Below, one piece after another: positions 25,219 through 33,888 of a stretch of 64,000 bases of DNA. The DNA is from Sphingobacterium siyangense (GTDB lineage Bacteria > Bacteroidota > Bacteroidia > Sphingobacteriales > Sphingobacteriaceae). Each line of letters opens with the position of its first letter. Position 1 is the first letter of the stretch. The stretch covers positions 1-64,000 of the forward strand of contig NZ_VLKR01000006.1 of NCBI RefSeq assembly GCF_007830445.1. Direction: 5' to 3'. The notes under the pieces are model-generated. The model had not been told where the DNA came from and searched no databases. It saw nothing but the letters and a program-made list of their open reading frames with translations. The position numbers were made by a program, and so were the translations under genes.

Positions 25219-26274
25219 TTAATCTTTTAATGCAGGCTCCATTAAAGCAATCGTTCCTTGCGAAGCATCTACACGGACTTTTGCTCCTACGGGCAAAATA
25301 AACTGTTCGGCAATATGCCCAACGACAGCCCCTGTATAAGCGGGTATTTTTAACGGTTTGATATAATCATTGAACAATTGGTCAAGTGTTACGGATCCAT
25401 AGCCACCAGATGGTTTACAATTGGTGCACTTGCCAAAAATAAAACCCTTAATCGCACCCAGTACACCAGTATTTTTCAATTGACAGAACATACGGTCAAC
25501 ACGCTCCATATCTTCGTCGACCTCTTCGAGAAAAAGAATTTTATCGTTAAAATCTGGCAGATAAGGTGAACCACATAAGCCGGTCAATACGGTCATATTT
25601 CCACCAAGCAATACCCCATCTACTACACCCGGATGAATTGTGGCAATTCGGTCTTTGGTCTGTACAATGCTATCACCTTTAGACTTGGGGTTTTCAAATA
25701 TTGCTGGCTGATTGGCTACAAACTGAGCATTGAAAGCCTCTGCAAGTTTCTTAGTCCAGGTACTGATACCCACTGCACCATGAAACGTTACAAGCCCTGT
25801 CTTGGCATATAATGCCAAAATTAATGCTGTTATATCTGAATATCCCAATAAAATTTTGGGGTTATTGGCGATCAGTCTGTAATCTAATCGATCTAAAAGA
25901 CGTGATGTACCCGAACCTCCTCTGATGCAAACAATCGCTTTGACGGTCTTGTCTGCAAACATATCATGAATGTCTGCAATACGCTCCTGATCTGTACCGG
26001 CCAAATTACCGTAGCGGCTGCGTATATGTTTACCTTCTTTTACTTTAAAACCTAAGGTCTCAAATATCTCACGTGCAATACTAATTGATTCTTCATCATC
26101 CAATACACCTGCGGGCGTTATTAAACCTATGGTATCCCCCAATTTTAACCTCGTTGCAAGCAAAACAGCCTGACCGTACAATTCGTCTCTATCTCTGGTT
26201 GGCTGCCCCATTCCCAGTACAGGAATAGACAACACGCTTAAAGCAATCGATTTTAGAAAGGCTCTTTTTTCCAT
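25219..26274 (-). CDS. LD-carboxypeptidase (peptidase family S66; LdcA/YkfA-like)
   Basis: A 351-residue serine peptidase that removes the terminal D-Ala from tetrapeptide stems. The leader EKRAFLKSIALSVLSIPVLG resembles a Tat or Sec signal, so the enzyme is probably periplasmic. The nucleophile elbow is IRGGSGTSRLL (118-127), with Ser124 the likely nucleophile; the usual Tyr of GGYG is Ser121 here. The Glu lies in LFLEEVDEDMERVDRMF and the His in VVGHIAEQFILPVG. It is 9 bp from the pyrC stop and 1 bp from the M14 gene, so the three share a transcript. Together with the NlpC/P60 and epimerase genes it completes a YkfA-B-C set. Confidence 0.82.
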   Translation of the reverse strand: MEKRAFLKSIALSVLSIPVLGMGQPTRDRDELYGQAVLLATRLKLGDTIGLITPAGVLDDEESISIAREIFETLGFKVKEGKHIRSRYGNLAGTDQERIADIHDMFADKTVKAIVCIRGGSGTSRLLDRLDYRLIANNPKILLGYSDITALILALYAKTGLVTFHGAVGISTWTKKLAEAFNAQFVANQPAIFENPKSKGDSIVQTKDRIATIHPGVVDGVLLGGNMTVLTGLCGSPYLPDFNDKILFLEEVDEDMERVDRMFCQLKNTGVLGAIKGFIFGKCTNCKPSGGYGSVTLDQLFNDYIKPLKIPAYTGAVVGHIAEQFILPVGAKVRVDASQGTIALMEPALKD

Positions 26275-26283
26275 TGCTAAATA

Positions 26284-27621
26284 CTATCGGTTGAACAACA
26301 GACGTTCACCAACACCCCTTTCAATAAGTTGTCCGTTGGAGAAAGCAAGTTTACCTGATACGAGAGTATGTTCAATCGTTGAACTAAACGTGTGCCCCTC
26401 AAATGGTGACCAGCCACATTTCGACAGGATATTCGCTTTCGATACCGTATAAGGTTTATTGAGATCGACCAACACAAGATCCGCCCAATATCCCTCACGA
26501 ATGTATCCTCTATCTTCGATTTGAAACAATGTAGCCGTATTGTGTGCAGATTTTTGCACTAATTGTTCCAGGGTCATTTTTCCTGCTTTGACCATATCTA
26601 ACAAGGCTTGCAACGCATGTTGTACAAGAGGCCCTCCACTTGGTGCTGAAGTATAGGGTTGAGATTTCTCCTCAATTGTATGCGGAGCGTGATCAGTCGC
26701 TATCAGATCGATATGTCCATCCAGTACAGCTTTTAAAATCTGATCGCGATCATTGGCAGTTTTTACCGCTGGGTTCCATTTGATAAAATTACCTTTTGAG
26801 GCATAATCCTGATCCGAAAACCAAAGGTGATGAATACAGGCTTCAGCCGTTATTTTTTTATCCTTTAGCGGAATATCATTATTAAATAATGCAATTTCTT
26901 TGGCGGTTGAAATATGAAGGATATGCAAGCGTGTATTGTGCTTTTTTGCCAGTTCGACAGCTTTCGACGAAGACAAATAACAAGCTTCCTCAGAACGAAT
27001 CAATGGATGCATCTCAATTTTTAATCCATCCTCACCATATTTTTCCTTAAATAGGGCCAAATTCGCCTTTATCGTTGCCTCATCTTCACAGTGCGTAGCC
27101 ACCAAGGTCGGAGCATTCGCAAAAATACCTTCCAACGCTTTTTCATTATCAACCAGCATATTGCCAGTAGAGGAGCCCATAAAAACTTTTATACCACAGA
27201 CATTTCTTGGATTCGTTTTAAGTACCTCCTCAAGATTATCATTAGCTGCCCCCATAAAGAATGAATAATTGGCCAGCGCATTTTTTGCTGCAATATCATA
27301 TTTATCTTGAAGCAATTGTTGGGTCAACGTATTAGGAACAGTGTTAGGCATTTCCATAAAGGAGGTTGTCCCACCGGCAACTGCGGCACGGCTCTCATGC
27401 CATATATCCGCTTTATAAGTTAAACCGGGTTCTCTAAAGTGAACCTGGTCATCAATAAGTCCAGGTAGCAAGTGTAGCCCCTCAGCATTTATTTCCTGAT
27501 CAGCAGGATGATTAATTTCCTGAGCAATCATTTCGATTCGACCATTGCTGATATATACGTCAGCAACCTCAACTTTACCTTCATTGACAAGTTGCGCAGA
27601 TTTTATAAGAATAGATGACAT
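26284..27621 (-). CDS. pyrC: Dihydroorotase
   Basis: A 445-residue amidohydrolase that cyclises carbamoyl-aspartate to dihydroorotate in pyrimidine synthesis. The ATG at 27621 (MSSILIKSAQLVNEGK) is chosen because the promoter lies just upstream; an earlier ATG at 27678 would precede it. Motifs: LIDDQVHFREPGL (first metal-binding segment, with Gln in place of the first His of HxH), CGIKVFMGSSTGNM (carboxylated Lys), ATHCEDE, LHILHIST and the catalytic ATDHAPHT. The sequence fits the DHOase subgroup in which the first metal site is altered. It leads the operon containing the LD-carboxypeptidase and M14 genes. Confidence 0.87.
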   Translation of the reverse strand: MSSILIKSAQLVNEGKVEVADVYISNGRIEMIAQEINHPADQEINAEGLHLLPGLIDDQVHFREPGLTYKADIWHESRAAVAGGTTSFMEMPNTVPNTLTQQLLQDKYDIAAKNALANYSFFMGAANDNLEEVLKTNPRNVCGIKVFMGSSTGNMLVDNEKALEGIFANAPTLVATHCEDEATIKANLALFKEKYGEDGLKIEMHPLIRSEEACYLSSSKAVELAKKHNTRLHILHISTAKEIALFNNDIPLKDKKITAEACIHHLWFSDQDYASKGNFIKWNPAVKTANDRDQILKAVLDGHIDLIATDHAPHTIEEKSQPYTSAPSGGPLVQHALQALLDMVKAGKMTLEQLVQKSAHNTATLFQIEDRGYIREGYWADLVLVDLNKPYTVSKANILSKCGWSPFEGHTFSSTIEHTLVSGKLAFSNGQLIERGVGERLLFNR

Positions 27622-27647
27622 GTTGAAATTTTTACTTTGCTTTAGGT

Positions 27648-27678
27648 CAAAAGTAAAGATTTGTTGTGGTGATATCAA
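27648..27678 (-). promoter_or_regulatory. Promoter of pyrC-ldcA-M14 operon
   Basis: On the minus strand: TTGA (27678-27675), exactly 19 bp, TACTTTTG (27655-27648), matching the Bacteroidetes TTTG-N19-TAnnTTTG consensus with one mismatch. The pyrC ATG is 26 bp downstream of the -7 element. Confidence 0.65.
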
Positions 27679-27837
27679 GTTATCTCGATAAAGAGTTGCC
27701 TATATGGAGGACAAATTTCTCCTTAAATTCTCTCCTTCCTCCTATGTCAAATTTGAAATATCCTACTCGTATTTGTCGAGATTTGGCGCAAGACGAATCG
27801 CATTAAATCTAAACTCCGGAAAGTTAATCGCAAAAAA

Positions 27838-27860
27838 AAAGAGGCCCTAGCCTCTCTTTT
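27838..27860 (-). terminator. Terminator of the response-regulator gene
   Basis: Stem AGAGGC (27840-27845), loop CCTA, stem GCCTCT (27850-27855), with a long T-run on the minus strand. It begins at the stop codon of the minus-strand response-regulator gene. Confidence 0.7.
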
Positions 27861-28555
27861 TATTCTTTATCGAATTTGTATCCTACTCCTTTTACGGTGG
27901 TTACATAATCATCACCTATCTTTTCGCGCAACTTGCGAATGTGAACATCAATTGTTCGATTGGTTACAACAACAGAATCTTCCCAAATGCTCTTTAAGAT
28001 CTGCTCACGCGTAAACACCTTGTTTGGTTTTGAAGCCAATAGATACAATAACTCAAACTCTTTCTTTGCAAGAACAATCTTTTGTTCCCCTTTGTAAACT
28101 AAGAAAGAATCTCGATCAATGACCAAATCGGCAATTTCAATCTTATCTTGAACAGTGGCATCTGACTCTTCAGAAGTATTTCTTCTTAAAATAGCGTTTA
28201 TACGACTCATTAAAGCACGCGGCTTAATTGGCTTTGCTATATAGTCGTCTGCACCGACATGAAATCCTGCGATCTCCGAATACTCTTCACTTCTTGCAGT
28301 CAAAAATACCATGAATGTACTTTTGAATTCAGGCATTGCGCGCATGATGCGACAAGCTTCAATTCCGTCCATCTTTGGCATCATCACATCCAAAATGATA
28401 AGGTCCGGATTTACTTGTTTAGCAACGTTGATTGCCTCTTCTCCATTTTGCGCTGTAGAGACCTGATAACCTTCACGATTTAAGTTGAATGCAATTAAAT
28501 CCAAGATATCTTTTTCGTCATCAACAATTAAAATCTTTTGTTTCGAAGAACTCAT
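27860..28555 (-). CDS. OmpR/PhoB-family response regulator
   Basis: A 231-residue two-domain DNA-binding regulator. The receiver (residues 5-120) has acidic residues in LIVDDEKD, the phospho-acceptor Asp in LIILDVMMPKMDG (about residue 55), a Thr in FLTARSEEY and Lys in YIAKPIKP. The C-terminal winged helix (about 140-230) contains EFELLYLLASKPNKVFTREQ and the RTIDVHIRKLREKIG recognition helix. Sequence is closest in style to PhoB-like regulators of Bacteroidota. No sensor kinase is adjacent in this window, so its partner is encoded elsewhere or beyond the gene order seen here. Confidence 0.88.
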   Translation of the reverse strand: MSSSKQKILIVDDEKDILDLIAFNLNREGYQVSTAQNGEEAINVAKQVNPDLIILDVMMPKMDGIEACRIMRAMPEFKSTFMVFLTARSEEYSEIAGFHVGADDYIAKPIKPRALMSRINAILRRNTSEESDATVQDKIEIADLVIDRDSFLVYKGEQKIVLAKKEFELLYLLASKPNKVFTREQILKSIWEDSVVVTNRTIDVHIRKLREKIGDDYVTTVKGVGYKFDKE

Positions 28556-28658
28556 TTGTCTTATTTTTTTTGCTAAATTATAAACAAAATGATAACAATC
28601 AGTTAATCTAATGTTACCAAATTATTAAGTAATATAATATTTAACAATAACACATTGA

Positions 28659-29759
28659 TTACTTAATTGTTTTCTTCAAAAATGCCTCCAGTTCCTCTCC
28701 ACGCAAGTTCTTTGCTATAATAATGCCGTTCGGATCGAGAATGTATGAGGTAGGCAAGGCTTTAACACGGTAATCAATGACAACCGGTGAGCTCCAAGCC
28801 TTCAAATCTGACACATGTGTCCAAGTTAACTTGTCATCTTCGATAGCACGCATCCAGGAACCAGGATTATCATCAAATGAAACGGAGAGTATATCAAAGC
28901 CTTTACCATGATAGGTATTGTACAACCTAACGAGATTAGGGTTTTCCTGGCGACAGGGCATACACCATGAAGCCCAAAAATCCACCAAAGTATATTTCCC
29001 TTTAAAACTCGATAATTTAACTTCTTTGTTTGAAGGTGTAAAAGAAGTCAACTCAGGAGCAGGTTGCCCAATTGCCATTTTTTTCAGTTTTTGGGTCTCC
29101 TCTTTAAACTGTGTTACATATCTGTTCTCCGTAAATTCATTTTTTATTTTATCTGCATAGGTAATGATTTCATTTTCGGCTACTTCAGGATCTAAGGTAG
29201 AGATTGCATAAAAACCTGCAAGATCATTGTGCTTATTCGAGAAATCGACTGCTTTTTTTGTATATGCACGCAATTCTTCTGCAAACTTTGATTTATATTC
29301 AGCACGAATCTTTTCGATCTCAGCTGCTGTGGAATTGGCCGTTAGCTTTGAAAACACCGTCTGCAATGAGTCCTGTAGATAATCGCGATAATTTCGCTCT
29401 TTGGCAAAAGGCTGTATAGTCTTTGACAATTCAGAACCATCAACCTGGTAATCATTTACATCTTTATGCAAATCTGTCTTAAATGTAATTGTCTCCCCCC
29501 GAGAAGCAATTAAATCGTACCGATTTTTACCGACACGCAAGGACAACAATCTGGATTGGCTAGCAGGTCGTACAAACTGAAATTTGTTATTATCGCCAAA
29601 AAACATAGAATCCAGCTTGGTATCACCTTCATACAATGAAATAACTTTGATATTGCCAGGATTTTCGACATTTCCAGCGATGGTAAACTGTTCTTTATTT
29701 TGGCAACCCATCATCAAACCAACGATCCCTACTACTGCTAAAAAAACTGCCTTTTTCAT
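28659..29759 (-). CDS. TlpA-like thioredoxin-fold lipoprotein with N-terminal DUF4369-type domain
   Basis: A 366-residue envelope thiol oxidoreductase. The leader ends GIVGLMMGCQNK, with lipobox Cys19. Residues 24-115 form a beta-sandwich typical of DUF4369, then a helical linker (about 115-225), then an AhpC/TSA-thioredoxin domain (about 231-366). The redox site is WCMPC (265-269) in VDFWASWCMPCRQENP, with the cis-Pro in KALPTSYILD. It probably reduces or isomerises disulfides of exported proteins. Single gene; a large hairpin lies between it and alaS. Confidence 0.85.
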   Translation of the reverse strand: MKKAVFLAVVGIVGLMMGCQNKEQFTIAGNVENPGNIKVISLYEGDTKLDSMFFGDNNKFQFVRPASQSRLLSLRVGKNRYDLIASRGETITFKTDLHKDVNDYQVDGSELSKTIQPFAKERNYRDYLQDSLQTVFSKLTANSTAAEIEKIRAEYKSKFAEELRAYTKKAVDFSNKHNDLAGFYAISTLDPEVAENEIITYADKIKNEFTENRYVTQFKEETQKLKKMAIGQPAPELTSFTPSNKEVKLSSFKGKYTLVDFWASWCMPCRQENPNLVRLYNTYHGKGFDILSVSFDDNPGSWMRAIEDDKLTWTHVSDLKAWSSPVVIDYRVKALPTSYILDPNGIIIAKNLRGEELEAFLKKTIK

Positions 29760-29853
29760 CCGTTTATTTTTATTTGTTAAGTACCTATTCCCAATTACGC
29801 AAATGGCTTTGCTCTGTTTGATTCACGCTACATGTCGCAGCTTAAAGAATCGT

Positions 29854-29913
29854 GAAAACGATCAGATTTATTCGGATCTTCCAAGGAAGAAGTCGAATAA
29901 ATCTGATGGTTTC
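29854..29913. repeat. Large imperfect hairpin between alaS and the TlpA-like gene
   Basis: A perfect 14-bp arm pair ATCAGATTTATTCG (29861-29874) / CGAATAAATCTGAT (29894-29907) is extended outward by GAAA/TTTC and inward by partly paired CTTCC/GGAAG. In minus-strand RNA it lies between alaS (ends 29992) and the TlpA-like start (29759). It could terminate alaS or be a regulatory or processing hairpin. Confidence 0.5.
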
Positions 29914-29991
29914 GTATTGTATATTTAGGAAATAAAATCATCTATTTACATCCTAGTTCAGCTAAGTAGCCTGTTCAACTACCCCTAAAAT

Positions 29992-32607
29992 TTATTTCAA
30001 GAAATCTATTGCTCGCTCAATTGCACCTTTTAATCCGGCTGGGTTCTTACCTCCAGCTGTTGCGAAGAACGGCTGACCACCGCCGCCACCTTGGATATCC
30101 TTAGCCAAATCACGCACAATATTACTTGCGTTCAACCCTTTTTCTTTGGCCAATTCGTCTGATATGACAACGGTCAAACTTGGCTTACCATCAAATTCAG
30201 CACCGATCACCAGGAACAAGTTATTAACAGCCCCCTTTACCGCATAAGCCAAGGTTTTCACCGCCTCTGCACTCGGTAGATCGACGATTGTGGACAAGAA
30301 ATTAATCTCGCCGACCTGCTGGATCTTTGCTTCCAGATCTGACTTTAACGCTAAGGATTTTTCTGTAATACTTTTCTCTACCTCTTTTTTCAAAGCACCA
30401 TTCTCATCGATGATTTTACCCAGTGCAGAAACAAAATCTTTCGGATTATTCATGAGCTCTTTCAGGTGGTGAACCAATTCGAAATGCTCGCGGATAACAG
30501 CTGCAGAGCGAGTTCCAGTGATCGCTTCTATACGACGTACACCAGCTGCTACAGCAGATTCAGAAACAATTTTGAAAAAACCTATTTGCCCCGTTGCTTT
30601 AACATGTGTACCACCGCACAATTCTTTAGAATATTGATCTTCGAAGGTGATTACACGAACAAAATCGCCATACTTCTCACCAAATAGTGCTGTTACGCCC
30701 GAATCCAATGCTTGTTGATAAGGTACATTTCGTTCCTCCTTCAATGGAATATTTTCACGAATTTTGGCATTGACAATATCTTCCACCTGTTTGACCTCTT
30801 CTTCAGTCATTTTTGCAAAATGAGAGATATCAAAGCGCAAAATATCTGCGTTGACCAATGATCCCTTTTGATTCACGTGACTTCCCAACACCTGCTTCAG
30901 GGCAGCATGCAGCAAATGTGTTGCGGAGTGATTGTTTTCAGTATCGATTCTTTTGGTTTTATCGACCTGCGCAACAAATGTTCCTTTCAATTCCAGCGGC
31001 AATTTGTTTGTAAAATGTACAAATAGACCGTTTTCCTTTTTCGTATCTGTGATATAAATCTTTTCTCCAGTTTCTTCGGAAACCAATTCTCCAGAGTCGC
31101 CTACTTGGCCACCACCTTCGGCATAAAAAGGACTAACAGAAAGCACCAATTGGAATTGCTCTTTATTTTTCGCAACAACTTTACGGTATTTAATAACTTC
31201 AGTAACGGCAGTTAACGTATCATAGCCTACAAATTCAAATCCATCATCATCATTTACCACAACCCAATCACCCGTATCTATAGCAGTGGCAGCACGAGAA
31301 CGATCTTTCTGAATTTGAAGTGCCTGGTTGAAACCTTCCATATCAACTGTTAAACCTTTTTCGCGCGCTAGCAATTCCGTCAAATCGATCGGGAATCCAT
31401 AAGTATCGTATAATTCAAAAGCAAAATCCCCATTAATTACGGTGTGGTCCTCCACATAATTTTCAAAACGTTGGACGCCCGTAGACAACGTTCTTAAGAA
31501 TGAAACCTCTTCTTCCAAGATTACTTTCTGTACAAAATCCTGCTGCTGGATCAATTCGTCAAATACTCCGGCGAACTGAGCTGCCAATACAGGTACAAGT
31601 TCATTGATAAAAGGAGTCTTAAAGCCTAAAAATGTATACGCATAACGTACTGCACGACGTAAAATACGACGGATCACGTAGCCAGCTTTATTGTTGGATG
31701 GCAGTTGACCATCGGAAATTGCAAAACTAACCGCACGAATATGATCAGACACTACCCGCATGGCAATATCAGACTTTTCATCTATACCGTATTTTATACC
31801 TGACTTCTCAGCAATAAAATCAATGGTAGGCGTAAATACATCTGTATCATAATTGGAGGTCTTCCCCTGTATACATCGCACCAAACGCTCAAAGCCCATT
31901 CCCGTATCCACATGTTTAGCTGGTAACGACTGAAGTGAACCATCTTTCAACCGATTAAATTGCATGAAGACAAGGTTCCAGATCTCAATTACTTGAGGGT
32001 GGTCTGCGTTGACCAAACTCTGCCCTGAAGTCTGTACGCGCTCTTCCGGACTACGCATATCGAAATGGATTTCGGAACAAGGTCCACAAGGCCCTGTCTC
32101 GCCCATTTCCCAGAAATTATCTTTTTTGTTACCAAGGAGAATTCTATCTTCACCAATCCATTCTTTCCAGAAATCGAAAGCTTCCATATCACGTTCTAAG
32201 CCTTCTTTTGCATCCCCCTCAAAAATAGTTACATATAAACGATCTTTGTCTAATTTATATACTTCTGTCAACAGCTCCCAAGCCCAAGCAATAGCTTCTT
32301 TCTTAAAGTAATCACCAAAGCTCCAATTTCCCAACATCTCAAACAACGTATGGTGGTAGGTATCGATCCCTACTTCTTCCAAATCATTGTGCTTTCCGGA
32401 AACACGCAAACAACGTTGCGTATCGGCAACACGCGGGAATTTGATGGGTGCTTCACCAAGAAACAAATCTTTGAATTGATTCATCCCCGCATTGGTAAAC
32501 ATTAATGTCGGGTCATTTTTTACCACTACTGGTGCTGAAGGTACTATCTGATGCCCTTTACTTTTAAAAAAGTCCAGAAAGGCTTGACGAATTTCTCTAC
32601 TTGTCAT
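29992..32607 (-). CDS. alaS: Alanyl-tRNA synthetase
   Basis: An 871-residue class II synthetase charging tRNA-Ala. The N-terminal catalytic core begins MTSREIRQAFLDFFKSKGHQ with motif 1, and FTNAGMNQFKDLFLG plus NDLEEVGIDTYHHTLFEMLGNWSFGDYFK are hallmark AlaRS segments. The editing domain has the zinc/His motif HSATHLLHAAL (about residues 560-570) and CGGTHVKATG (about 660-669). The C-Ala domain ends with DIQGGGGGQPFFATAGG. Full length and no anomalies. It has its own upstream promoter. Confidence 0.95.
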   Translation of the reverse strand: MTSREIRQAFLDFFKSKGHQIVPSAPVVVKNDPTLMFTNAGMNQFKDLFLGEAPIKFPRVADTQRCLRVSGKHNDLEEVGIDTYHHTLFEMLGNWSFGDYFKKEAIAWAWELLTEVYKLDKDRLYVTIFEGDAKEGLERDMEAFDFWKEWIGEDRILLGNKKDNFWEMGETGPCGPCSEIHFDMRSPEERVQTSGQSLVNADHPQVIEIWNLVFMQFNRLKDGSLQSLPAKHVDTGMGFERLVRCIQGKTSNYDTDVFTPTIDFIAEKSGIKYGIDEKSDIAMRVVSDHIRAVSFAISDGQLPSNNKAGYVIRRILRRAVRYAYTFLGFKTPFINELVPVLAAQFAGVFDELIQQQDFVQKVILEEEVSFLRTLSTGVQRFENYVEDHTVINGDFAFELYDTYGFPIDLTELLAREKGLTVDMEGFNQALQIQKDRSRAATAIDTGDWVVVNDDDGFEFVGYDTLTAVTEVIKYRKVVAKNKEQFQLVLSVSPFYAEGGGQVGDSGELVSEETGEKIYITDTKKENGLFVHFTNKLPLELKGTFVAQVDKTKRIDTENNHSATHLLHAALKQVLGSHVNQKGSLVNADILRFDISHFAKMTEEEVKQVEDIVNAKIRENIPLKEERNVPYQQALDSGVTALFGEKYGDFVRVITFEDQYSKELCGGTHVKATGQIGFFKIVSESAVAAGVRRIEAITGTRSAAVIREHFELVHHLKELMNNPKDFVSALGKIIDENGALKKEVEKSITEKSLALKSDLEAKIQQVGEINFLSTIVDLPSAEAVKTLAYAVKGAVNNLFLVIGAEFDGKPSLTVVISDELAKEKGLNASNIVRDLAKDIQGGGGGQPFFATAGGKNPAGLKGAIERAIDFLK

Positions 32608-32628
32608 TTAATTATCTAAAAATATGTG

Positions 32629-32659
32629 CAAACTTACTCAAAATTGGTAGGTTATGCAA
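32629..32659 (-). promoter_or_regulatory. Promoter of alaS
   Basis: On the minus strand: TTGC (32659-32656), 19 bp, TAAGTTTG (32636-32629). The -7 element fits TAnnTTTG exactly. The alaS ATG is 21 bp downstream. The same TTGC-N19-TAAGTTTG combination occurs upstream of the ABC operon at 60814-60844. Confidence 0.65.
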
Positions 32660-33029
32660 TGTAGAATTCCATATATTGACCTTGAAACGACTGTTTTCTC
32701 TAAACGACCAAAACTTCAATATTGACTTTTCAAACAAAAAAATCAGGAGATAACATACAGACAATTAGGGTACACTTATTTTAGATATGACAGAAATCAC
32801 AAACTGATATTAAATACAACATTTTAAAACTGTTATTCGTTATTCATATTTGTCTAAAGCGCGTCAAATTCAATACGTAAAACAACAAAAACTATTTGAC
32901 TTAAGGTCATTCACAATTACATTTGTTTTATTACATTTGATAGTAAAATAGGGAATCCAGTACACTTTCACGCACATTCCCTAAATGCAAAATAAATAAG
33001 ATTAGATTTTGTAGATTAAATTCCTTCTA
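32660..33029. promoter_or_regulatory. Divergent intergenic region with universal-stress-protein promoter
   Basis: No gene is visible. TTTG (32895-32898), exactly 19 bp, TACATTTG (32918-32925) is a perfect match to the Bacteroidetes sigma-ABfr consensus on the plus strand. A second TACATTTG follows at 32932-32939 without a matching -33 element. The predicted leader to the ATG at 33030 is about 100 nt and contains no obvious hairpin-plus-T structure. Confidence 0.65.
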
Positions 33030-33878
33030 ATGAAAAAAAACATTCTACTACCGGTAGATTTTTCGGCTCATTCTAATAATGCTGTAAATTACGCAGTGGA
33101 CCTTGCCCTCGAAAAGGGGTATTCTATCCATCTTTACCACAATTATACTTCGGCTTCTGCTGTATTTGAGGAAGAAAATAGCCGTAACGAGGCAACTTCC
33201 CAAACATTCAAAGCTGATATCCTTATTAAAAATCTGGCAGAATCAATAAAATTAAAGCATCCTACGCTTGAAATAACCACCCAATGTGAGCGCGGTATGA
33301 TTACTGAAACACTACCGGAGCTCGCCACTCCTAGTCGATTCGATTTTGTCATCATGGGGACTAAAGGCATCACCAATGACGACAGCCAACTTATTGGCAG
33401 CACGACCTATGTCATTAGCAAAAAAGCCAAAATACCTGTCTTGGCCATCCCAACTGAAGCGTCCTTTACACCTATTGACAAAGTTGGCTTACTGTCTAAT
33501 TTTAAAGAAGAAGAGGTACAGACCGTGCAGGATTTTGTCAACATTATCGGCAAAGACTTTGAACTAAAACTTATGCATGTTCACTACGATCATTCATCAG
33601 AAAACAGAATCGAAGACAAGCTTGAAGTATGGAAATATAAGATCAAAAAATATATTGGTGTGACCAATATTGCTATAGAAGTGGATTCAATACAAGGCGA
33701 CATTGAGGACTTAGATACGGTTCCGGAAGTGATTAATGAGATGATCCATGAGGAAAAGATCAAAATATTACTGGTGACACGATCGAGGAAATCGTTCTTT
33801 GAACGTGTTTTTACGCGTTCCGTTGCAAAAGCATTATTTAGTCATCCCTTAGTTCCAATATTTTTTACTAAAGCATAA
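33030..33878 (+). CDS. Universal stress protein, two-domain (first of a tandem pair)
   Basis: A 282-residue protein with two UspA-like halves. The N-terminal half has KKNILLPVDFSAHSNNAVNYA and the ATP-binding G-x2-G-x9-G-S/T motif in MGTKGITNDDSQLIGSTTY (about residues 109-127), so this domain is of the nucleotide-binding type. The C-terminal half (about 150-282) is a degenerate Usp domain without the full motif. Likely a cytosolic stress-survival factor. It is followed 10 bp later by a paralogue of nearly the same length. Confidence 0.82.
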   Translation: MKKNILLPVDFSAHSNNAVNYAVDLALEKGYSIHLYHNYTSASAVFEEENSRNEATSQTFKADILIKNLAESIKLKHPTLEITTQCERGMITETLPELATPSRFDFVIMGTKGITNDDSQLIGSTTYVISKKAKIPVLAIPTEASFTPIDKVGLLSNFKEEEVQTVQDFVNIIGKDFELKLMHVHYDHSSENRIEDKLEVWKYKIKKYIGVTNIAIEVDSIQGDIEDLDTVPEVINEMIHEEKIKILLVTRSRKSFFERVFTRSVAKALFSHPLVPIFFTKA

Positions 33879-33888
33879 CCTTATAGCC

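Noticed and set aside
24937..25230. Plus-strand ORF of 97 residues across the M14 start
   Set aside because: Antisense to the M14 gene and includes the inverted repeat; no support.
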